DNA from: Oribacterium sp. UBA3737
Lineage (GTDB): Bacteria > Bacillota_A > Clostridia > Lachnospirales > Lachnospiraceae
Assembly: GCA_002371295.1 (NCBI GenBank)
Contig: DFGZ01000058.1
Span: forward strand, 1-9,574
Reading direction: 5' to 3'
Length of the DNA stretch: 9,574 bases
How positions within the stretch are numbered: position 1 is the first letter of the stretch; each line of letters starts with the position of its first letter. The translations under genes were made by a program, and so were the position numbers. The notes under the pieces are model-generated. The model was not told the DNA's origin, ran no database searches, and was given only the letters and a program-made list of their open reading frames with translations. Positions 1 to 5,431 of the stretch are shown in pieces.

Positions 1-1602
1 AACCTGATGGACTTCTGTATCGGAACCGTAATGTGGTTTATCTGCGGTGCCTCACTGATGCTGGGAGAGAACATGCTTGGCGGTTTTGCCGGAAAGTTCT
101 CCTTTGATGTATTCAGCAATTACGGAAGCTTCGACTACTCAGGTTTCGTCTTCAATCTTGTTTTCTGTGCCACAACAGCAACCATCGTTTCCGGTTCCAT
201 GGCAGAGAGAACAAAGTTCTCATCCTACTGCATCTATTCAGCAGTCATCTCCGCAATCATCTATCCTATCGAAGCACACTGGACCTGGGGCGGCGGATTT
301 CTGGCACAGTGGGGATTCCACGATTATGCCGGTTCAAACTGTATCCACATGGTCGGAGGCATTTGCGCCCTCATCGGTGCATGGATGCTTGGACCACGTA
401 TCGGAAAGTTCGTAAAGGACAAGAACGGAAAGATCACAAAGGTCAATGCTTTCCCCGGACATAACCTGGTAATCGCAGCCCTTGGTGTGTTCATCCTCTG
501 GCTCGGCTGGTACGGTTTCAACGGCGCTGCTGCAACAGATGTAAGCACTCTTGGTTCTGTCTTCCTTACAACAACAGTTGCTCCCGCAGTTGCAACAGTT
601 GTCTGCATGATCTTCACATGGGTCAAGTACGGAAAGCCTGATGTTTCCATGTGTCTCAATGCTTCTCTCGCAGGTCTTGTGGCCATCACAGCACCTTGTG
701 ACGTAACAGACTGTGCAGGTGCAGCCGTAATCGGTGTCGTATCAGGAATGCTCGTAGTATTCGGTGTATGGTTCTGTGATAATGTCATCCACGTTGACGA
801 TCCTGTAGGTGCCGTTGCGGTCCATATGTTCAATGGAATCTGGGGCACACTTTCGGTAGGTCTTTTCGCAACAGCTTCAGCTCCCGGCTTTGAGCTTGCA
901 GGCATCAGGGAGGGTCTCTTCTACGGCGGCGGTTTCTACCAGCTTGGAAAGCAGATTGGCGGCATGGCAGTTACCATAGCCTGGACTGTTGTCACTATCA
1001 TCATCACTTATTCAATTATCAAAAAGGTAAACGGTCTCAGAGTTTCCGAAGAGGAAGAGATCGTTGGCCTCGACCGTAAGGAGCACGGTCTCACAAGTGC
1101 TTACGCAGGTTTTTCCATCATGGATATTTCAAACACCATGACAATGGAAGTAAACGAGAACACAAGACTCGGTTCAGATGATTATGAAGAAGCAAGCGAC
1201 ACTCTTAAGAATGCAGCAGTAAAGGTGGTCAATGCCTTCCCCGATTCAGGCATCAGCAAGGTTGTCATCATAGCAAGGCTTTCACGCTATGACACTCTCC
1301 GTAAGGCCATGAATGATCTCGGAGTTACAGGTATGACAGTCACTCAGGTAATGGGCTGCGGCATCCAGAAGGGGGCCGGTGAGAAATATCGAGGCGTTGA
1401 AGTGGATGCAACACTTCTTCCTAAGGTAAAGGTCGAAGTTGTAGTGGGCAACATCCCTGTAGAATCAGTCATCGAAGCCGCAAAGAAGGCTCTTTACACA
1501 GGTCACATCGGAGACGGTAAGATCTTTGTATATCCTGTAGAGAAGGTAGTAAAGATAAGAACAGGTGAGGAAGATCTTGATGCATTACAGGATGTAGAGT
1601 GA
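1..1602 (+). CDS. amt: Ammonium transporter (Amt/MEP/Rh family) with fused C-terminal P-II domain, 5'-partial
   Basis: Membrane channel for ammonium/ammonia uptake with a nitrogen-sensing P-II domain on the same chain. The frame is open from base 1, so the true start and the first transmembrane segments lie upstream; residues are counted from the Met at base 7. Amt landmarks are the AERTKF segment (66-71), the pore twin histidines in CIHMVGG (His114) and AVHMFNG (His273), the DDP motif (264-266) and the cytoplasmic LRVSEEEEIVGLD tail (344-356). A linker of about 60 residues leads to a complete P-II domain (about 416-528) with a T-loop around GEKYRGVEV, GDGKIFV (502-508) and RTGEED (518-523). 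Arg462 matches the GlnK T-loop arginine that plugs the AmtB pore. The tyrosine uridylylated in E. coli GlnB (Tyr51) is Val466 here. In most bacteria amtB and glnK are separate neighbouring genes; here the regulator is covalently attached. The family call is very secure; the regulatory consequence is inferred. Confidence 0.97.
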   Translation, partial: NLMDFCIGTVMWFICGASLMLGENMLGGFAGKFSFDVFSNYGSFDYSGFVFNLVFCATTATIVSGSMAERTKFSSYCIYSAVISAIIYPIEAHWTWGGGFLAQWGFHDYAGSNCIHMVGGICALIGAWMLGPRIGKFVKDKNGKITKVNAFPGHNLVIAALGVFILWLGWYGFNGAAATDVSTLGSVFLTTTVAPAVATVVCMIFTWVKYGKPDVSMCLNASLAGLVAITAPCDVTDCAGAAVIGVVSGMLVVFGVWFCDNVIHVDDPVGAVAVHMFNGIWGTLSVGLFATASAPGFELAGIREGLFYGGGFYQLGKQIGGMAVTIAWTVVTIIITYSIIKKVNGLRVSEEEEIVGLDRKEHGLTSAYAGFSIMDISNTMTMEVNENTRLGSDDYEEASDTLKNAAVKVVNAFPDSGISKVVIIARLSRYDTLRKAMNDLGVTGMTVTQVMGCGIQKGAGEKYRGVEVDATLLPKVKVEVVVGNIPVESVIEAAKKALYTGHIGDGKIFVYPVEKVVKIRTGEEDLDALQDVE

Positions 1603-1657
1603 TAAACCATCAGGATGCCCCACAACAATTAATCAATTCTCCCTGATTTAAAGCAGG

Positions 1658-1687
1658 CCGGACAGCAGAAAAGCTGTCCGGTCTCTT
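1658..1687 (+). terminator. Candidate Rho-independent terminator of the amt gene
   Basis: A perfect 9-bp GC-rich stem (CCGGACAGC at 1658-1666, GCTGTCCGG at 1673-1681) with an AGAAAA loop is followed on the + strand by TCTCTTT. It lies 55 bases after the amt stop codon. The U-tract is interrupted by two C residues, so efficiency may be moderate. On the - strand the stem is followed by CCTGCTTTAAATC, a poor U-tract, so it is a weaker candidate for ending the convergent gene. Confidence 0.75.
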
Positions 1688-1792
1688 TAGTCCCATAAAA
1701 GTGTAGTTGTTTGAGAGTAATTAACTCTGACATCTGCACTTATTTTTCGTTGTATAAAAGCTTTCCTTGCTTCTTTTCCGACAGGCAGGTCT

Positions 1793-2647
1793 TCAGGCCG
1801 TTAATCTGTATGCCCTATCTGTGAGCCTGTCCTCCGGAGAAACCATGGTTTCGTTGACCTCCTTAACCATATCCGAAATAGCGGAAATATCAAATTCCGC
1901 CCTGCCGGGTACCAGTATCATCTCATGCTTTGAAGAAGGAATGACTATGAAATCCTTCACCCCGCATTTTTCCGCCAGTCCCCTGATATTCTCCCTGTCA
2001 AGGATCGCACTGGCACCGAAATATTTCTCCTTATTGGTGATCACATACATCAGATTATCACCTCCCTCCATCATTTCCCGCCTTTCCTCCTCACTGAAAC
2101 CGGGATATCTGCCGGATTCCTTCATAAGATGGCATACCATATCATATACCGGCTCTATTACAGTCTCTTTCTTAAGATTTTCTTCCGCCTGCGCCCATAC
2201 CTCTTCCTCCGTGAGCCCTGCGTGCTTCAGTATGATATCACTAAGCTTGATGCTCCCCTCCGTACCATGAAGCTTCACCTTAAGATAAAGGAAGCTTTCC
2301 AGACCTTCCAGTCCACAGCCTCGTTTTATAAGCTTCTCACTGCTCTCTTTCTGGACAGCGATATACACATGGGACATGATATATTCCCGGCACAAAACAT
2401 TGTCAATGTCAAAATCGATACCGTCGTGCTTTGCTGCGATATCCAGGATCTCATCTGCCAATGTCTTAATATCTGCACCCTTCTCCGCATCCTTCAGGAA
2501 CTTTTCCAGATAGATATTGGGAAAACAGTTGCCCTTTCCCTTTACAGCCATTGCCTTCCGTACAACACCGTTTTTGATGACTTCGTTAAGCCTCGCGTCA
2601 TAACCTCTCTGAACGATCTCCTGCAGTAACATTTCTTCTGTTGTCAT
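1793..2647 (-). CDS. DUF5688-like protein of unknown function
   Basis: A 284-aa, probably cytosolic protein with no signal peptide or membrane segment. The C-terminal part contains YVITNKEKYFGASAILD, then an FIVIPSSKHEMILVP stretch and an EVNETMVSPEDRLTDRAYRL ending. From memory this matches DUF5688 proteins, which I associate with Lachnospiraceae; no biochemical role is known to me. The ATG at 2647 is chosen because AAGGAG (2660-2655) lies 7 bases upstream. The frame stays open to a further Met at 2761, but those 38 residues look like translated leader DNA and have no ribosome binding site. The gene is convergent with amt and separated by 626 bp from the signalling operon upstream, so it is probably its own transcript. 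It has no recognisable catalytic or nucleic-acid-binding motif. It is certainly coding; the family name is fairly sure and the function unknown. Confidence 0.85.
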   Translation of the reverse strand: MTTEEMLLQEIVQRGYDARLNEVIKNGVVRKAMAVKGKGNCFPNIYLEKFLKDAEKGADIKTLADEILDIAAKHDGIDFDIDNVLCREYIMSHVYIAVQKESSEKLIKRGCGLEGLESFLYLKVKLHGTEGSIKLSDIILKHAGLTEEEVWAQAEENLKKETVIEPVYDMVCHLMKESGRYPGFSEEERREMMEGGDNLMYVITNKEKYFGASAILDRENIRGLAEKCGVKDFIVIPSSKHEMILVPGRAEFDISAISDMVKEVNETMVSPEDRLTDRAYRLTA

Positions 2648-2654
2648 GGTATTT

Positions 2655-2660
2655 CTCCTT
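2655..2660 (-). promoter_or_regulatory. Ribosome binding site that fixes the start of the DUF5688-like gene
   Basis: AAGGAG on the - strand, 7 bases before the ATG at 2647. It favours this start over the in-frame Met 114 bases further upstream, which has no comparable Shine-Dalgarno sequence. Confidence 0.8.
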
Positions 2661-2723
2661 ATGAAATTATTACGAGCTGCATCCAGCGACAGGTCAAAGA
2701 CACGTTTTCTGGAAAACCGCAAA

Positions 2724-2765
2724 ACAGGTGTTAAAGGATAAACAGCAGAGTAATTAAACACCTGT
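2724..2765. repeat. 9-bp inverted repeat upstream of the DUF5688-like gene (possible operator)
   Basis: ACAGGTGTT (2724-2732) and AACACCTGT (2757-2765) are perfect reverse complements separated by 24 bases. Their centres are 33 bp apart, about three helical turns, which puts both half-sites on one face of the DNA. The element lies 77-118 bases upstream of the DUF5688 start codon. It could be a spaced operator or a long-loop hairpin in the leader RNA; it is not followed by a U-tract, so it is not a terminator. The repeat is seen directly; its function is inferred. Confidence 0.4.
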
Positions 2766-3231
2766 ATTACGGCCCTAAATATAAAAATAATCTAGAATTA
2801 AAACAGAACTTTTGAAAAAAAAAAACAGATAATCAGATGTAAGACAGCGAATGATGTCTCCGATCGGTTTTACCCTTATGAAAAATATCAGCGGTGCCTA
2901 AATTGCTTTACCTTTATCATGAGGCTAACTGCAACCAGACAGCAGACTGAATTGAAATAGTATACAAAAAAATCTTAGGGAATCCGTATCAGAAACCTGT
3001 GAAAATCAAAAGATAATTTTTGAAAAAGATGCTGAAGATATATGAAAAACCTTCATAAGATGCCGGTCTGTTCCTTCAGGCCGCATCGACTCGTATCTGC
3101 ATTATACGAAAAGATCCCTGTTTCAGCAAATTAAAAAAGCATAAAATAAGGCCACGATAGACCAATCACTCCCCCTATTATACCGCTGTCGGATGGCACG
3201 GATCTTCAAAGGAAATTGCTGCTTCGCATCG

Positions 3232-3267
3232 AAAAACCGGACAGGGAAACGCTTTATCAGCGTTCCC
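3232..3267 (-). terminator. Candidate terminator of the kinase-regulator-hpt operon
   Basis: Read on the - strand, GGGAACGCT (3267-3259) pairs with AGCGTTTCCC (3253-3244) apart from one bulged T, around a GATAA loop. The next bases are TGTCCGG and then TTTTT (3236-3232). It begins 7 bases after the hpt stop codon, the right place for an operon terminator. The T-run starts 7 bases after the stem rather than directly next to it, so the assignment is only moderate. Confidence 0.5.
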
Positions 3268-3273
3268 CTATGT

Positions 3274-3615
3274 TTAAGCTATGATACTTAACAGTTCGTT
3301 TCTCTTTTCGGAAATCCTTTCCATGTATTCCGAGTAGTCTATATTCTCCTCTCCTCTCAGATGCTCCGTCATTTCCGACATAGGTCTGTAAAGCGGATCA
3401 AGGGCAAGATTCCCGTATACTCCCTTCAGGGCATGGGCCGCTTCGAAAGCTGCTTTTAGATCCCTGCTCTCAAGTGCCTTTTCGAGCCTCTCATAGTTTG
3501 CATCCTCAGCAGCCTTCCTGACCATCTTGAGGTAAAAAGCCTCATTGTTCACACATATCTTCAGCCCTTCCGAAACATTGGCGCCAAATGCTTTAAGCTC
3601 TTCTATATTCAACAT
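3274..3615 (-). CDS. Stand-alone histidine phosphotransfer (Hpt) protein
   Basis: A 113-aa soluble protein, last gene of the three-gene operon. Hpt domains are helical bundles that carry a phosphoryl group on a histidine between two receiver domains. The signature is at 58-65 (EAAHALKG): His61 is the expected phosphorylation site, with Lys64 and Gly65 completing HxxKG. The surrounding helices (about 25-50, 53-70 and 85-112) and the total length fit a single Hpt domain with nothing added. The ATG at 3615 has a very strong AAAGGAGG site 8 bases upstream. It starts 68 bases after the stop codon of the REC-GGDEF-EAL gene. The hybrid kinase two genes upstream ends in a receiver and has no Hpt of its own, so this protein is the obvious shuttle to the receiver of the c-di-GMP regulator. 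Domain identity is secure; partner assignment is inferred from gene order. Confidence 0.92.
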   Translation of the reverse strand: MLNIEELKAFGANVSEGLKICVNNEAFYLKMVRKAAEDANYERLEKALESRDLKAAFEAAHALKGVYGNLALDPLYRPMSEMTEHLRGEENIDYSEYMERISEKRNELLSIIA

Positions 3616-3683
3616 TCTTTATTCCTCCTTTGGCTGAAACCGACCGAAAAAAACATAGCATAATCCCGGAATCAGGAAAAACC

Positions 3684-5387
3684 TCATGCTCCGGCTCTTC
3701 TGTCCAATTCCTTCCGGATGAATGCTTCAAATTCCCCTGAAGGAACCGGTTTTGAAAAATAGTACCCCTGAATTATCTCACAGCCCATTTCTCTCAGAAT
3801 ATCCACCTGTGCCTTTTCCTCAACTCCCTCTGCGATGACCGGAACATCAAGGAAATCGGAAATATCTATCACCAGTTCCACAAGCTTCAGGCTCTTCTCA
3901 TCCTTATTCATATTCCTGATGAACTCCATATCCATCTTCAGGACATCTATAGGAATGGAGGTGATCATGTTAAGGGATGAATAGCCGGATCCGAAGTCAT
4001 CCATCTCTATCTTAAACCCAAGTCTTCTCAACCCTTCCACTGTCTCCGCAAGTCCATCCGCATCATCTGCATAGGCAGACTCGGTTATCTCAAGCATAAG
4101 CTCAGACGCATCGAGTCCGTTTTTATCCAATATGCCCTTGAGCCTTGTTTCAAGCTCCGGGTCATAGATATCTACCCTTGATACATTGACGGATACAGGC
4201 ACTGTGATGCTGTATTTATCCTTCCATTCCCTGATCCGCCTTGCTGCCTCTGCCCAGACATAATGATCCAGCTTCTGGATGAGTCCGTTCTTCTCAAACA
4301 AAGGAATAAAATCACCGGGACTTATCATCCCAAGCTCGGGATGCTTCCACCGGATCAGCGCTTCCGCGCTCCTTAACTCATACTCCTCGGACTGAATAAA
4401 GTATTTGGGCTGAAAGTACACTATCAGATCCTTGTTCTCTATGGCCGAATCAATATCATGTATGAGCCTCTCATGATACAGATCCCTGTCGCTCAGCTCC
4501 CTGCTGTAGAAAAATATATTTCTTGTATAGTCTCCCCTGATCCTGTCACAGGCAAATTTGGCATGATCGAATTTCTCCTCAACATGACCGGTAATGTCAG
4601 CATTTTCATATACCCCGGCCCTGATCCTTATTCTCGGAATATCCGTTATATCCGAAAGCGCCTCCTGTATACCGGAAATCATGCTCTCATGATCCTTTGC
4701 ATGAGCGATATAAAGATAAAAATAATCCGCGTCCGGTCTTGCCGCAATGAACTCCCTGCCTTCAAAAGTCCTTACCAGGATATCCGCCATTCTTTTAAGA
4801 ACCTTATCCCCGAACTTTCTTCCGTACATCTCATTCAGCATATGGAAATGCTCAATATTCAGAACTATGGCGTCCATGTCCGGCTCGTCCTTATAGTAAT
4901 CCATCCTGGAAACATACTCATAGAAGAAATCACGGGTATAAAGACCTGTCAGAGAATCCCTTTCCGTAGAATTCAGGATTCTTCTGTTCTCATACAGCTG
5001 AATGATCCTGGAGCACCTGGCTTTTATCACTTCCGGACTTCTATATGGCTTGGAGAAAAAATCATCTGCCCCGAGATTAATGCTCTTAACCTCGGCAGGC
5101 TTTTCCGATGTCATGACTATAACAGGAATATCGCTGAGCATCCCCTCCGAACGTATCCTCTGAAGGAGTTCAAAACCGTCCATGACGGGCATAAGAAGAT
5201 CCAGGAGCACAAGGGAGTATTCCGCAGGAGCTTCCCTCAGCATCTCGTAGGCAACACGTCCGTTTTCCGCAAGGTCTGTCTCATAGAGTTCTCCTAGAAT
5301 CTCCTGTAAAATAAGTCTGTTGACCTCTTCATCATCCACAATAAGGATACGTCTCTTATGTTTTAAGGAATATCCGAATTTGTCCAA
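3684..5387 (-). CDS. Response regulator: REC + degenerate GGDEF + EAL (c-di-GMP phosphodiesterase)
   Basis: A 567-aa cytosolic protein in three parts. REC (about 12-133) has acidic residues Asp18/Asp19, phosphoacceptor Asp63 (LLDLLMP), Thr93 and Lys113. GGDEF (about 141-296) keeps the RDSLTGLYTR opening, but its signature is DADYF (219-223) and the metal-ligand DxD is Asn177-Ile-Glu179, so cyclase activity is unlikely. EAL (about 303-562) keeps the signature at 342-344 in AEALIRW, plus Gln326, Asn401, Glu433, DDFGSGYS (Asp463/Asp464), Lys484, Glu520 in IAEGVE and Gln540 in QGYYFSKP. The predicted activity is therefore hydrolysis of c-di-GMP to pGpG, gated by phosphorylation of Asp63; the degenerate GGDEF may bind GTP allosterically, as known for some such tandems. 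Translation must start at TTG (5387): the next codons upstream contain no start before an in-frame stop, and AAGGAGG sits 7 bases before the TTG. It lies 44 bases after the kinase gene. Confidence 0.95.
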   Translation of the reverse strand: MDKFGYSLKHKRRILIVDDEEVNRLILQEILGELYETDLAENGRVAYEMLREAPAEYSLVLLDLLMPVMDGFELLQRIRSEGMLSDIPVIVMTSEKPAEVKSINLGADDFFSKPYRSPEVIKARCSRIIQLYENRRILNSTERDSLTGLYTRDFFYEYVSRMDYYKDEPDMDAIVLNIEHFHMLNEMYGRKFGDKVLKRMADILVRTFEGREFIAARPDADYFYLYIAHAKDHESMISGIQEALSDITDIPRIRIRAGVYENADITGHVEEKFDHAKFACDRIRGDYTRNIFFYSRELSDRDLYHERLIHDIDSAIENKDLIVYFQPKYFIQSEEYELRSAEALIRWKHPELGMISPGDFIPLFEKNGLIQKLDHYVWAEAARRIREWKDKYSITVPVSVNVSRVDIYDPELETRLKGILDKNGLDASELMLEITESAYADDADGLAETVEGLRRLGFKIEMDDFGSGYSSLNMITSIPIDVLKMDMEFIRNMNKDEKSLKLVELVIDISDFLDVPVIAEGVEEKAQVDILREMGCEIIQGYYFSKPVPSGEFEAFIRKELDRRAGA

Positions 5388-5394
5388 TTTCCTT

Positions 5395-5401
5395 CCTCCT
5401 T
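5395..5401 (-). promoter_or_regulatory. Strong Shine-Dalgarno supporting a TTG start codon
   Basis: AAGGAGG on the - strand lies 7 bases before TTG at 5387-5385. No ATG or GTG is in frame between this site and the REC domain, and a TAA in frame lies 18-16 bases before the TTG. The start of the response regulator is therefore well determined despite being non-ATG. Confidence 0.85.
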
Positions 5402-5431
5402 CTTAAAATCCCGACACAGGCAGATAACATA

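Larger units (their letters stand above)
2648..3273. other. 626-bp intergenic region without a convincing gene
   Basis: AT-rich DNA between the DUF5688-like gene and the hpt stop codon. It holds the DUF5688 leader with its inverted repeat, a run of 11 A residues near 2815-2825, a weak hairpin near 3062-3084 (CGGTCTG/CAGGCCG with one wobble pair) and the candidate operon terminator at 3232-3267. The longest plausible frames are about 16-30 codons (for example 3042-3134 on the + strand, 30 aa) and lack good ribosome binding sites. On the - strand TATAAT and TATACT hexamers occur, but none has a well-placed -35 partner. I do not recognise an RNA family here. The length is unusual next to the tightly packed operon beside it. 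Confidence 0.6.

Noticed and set aside
324..905. 193-codon - strand frame inside the ammonium transporter
   Set aside because: Antisense to conserved Amt transmembrane segments; Pro/Ala/Thr-rich translation is typical of a shadow frame.
1714..1728. AGAGT-AATTA-ACTCT short palindrome between the convergent genes
   Set aside because: Only 5-bp arms and AT-rich; too short to be distinguished from chance, with no gene start nearby.
1767..2629. Two + strand open frames (167 and 166 codons) across the DUF5688-like gene
   Set aside because: Antisense shadows of a real - strand gene with a good ribosome binding site; their products are compositionally odd and unrecognised.
2648..2761. 38-codon N-terminal extension of the DUF5688-like protein
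   Set aside because: No Shine-Dalgarno before the upstream Met, and it would run through the inverted repeat; the ATG at 2647 has AAGGAG at 7 bases.
2815..2890. T-run on the - strand (11 T) as a terminator
   Set aside because: The only nearby stem (AGACA/TGTCT) is 5 bp and ends about 17 bases before the T-run; no gene lies directly upstream on that strand.
3042..3134. 30-codon + strand ORF in the long intergenic region
   Set aside because: Weak ribosome binding site and no recognisable product; length is expected by chance in such DNA.
4458..5297. 279-codon open frame on the + strand
   Set aside because: Lies wholly antisense to the REC-GGDEF-EAL gene, whose domains are conserved throughout. 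Its translation has no recognisable domain and no convincing start context.
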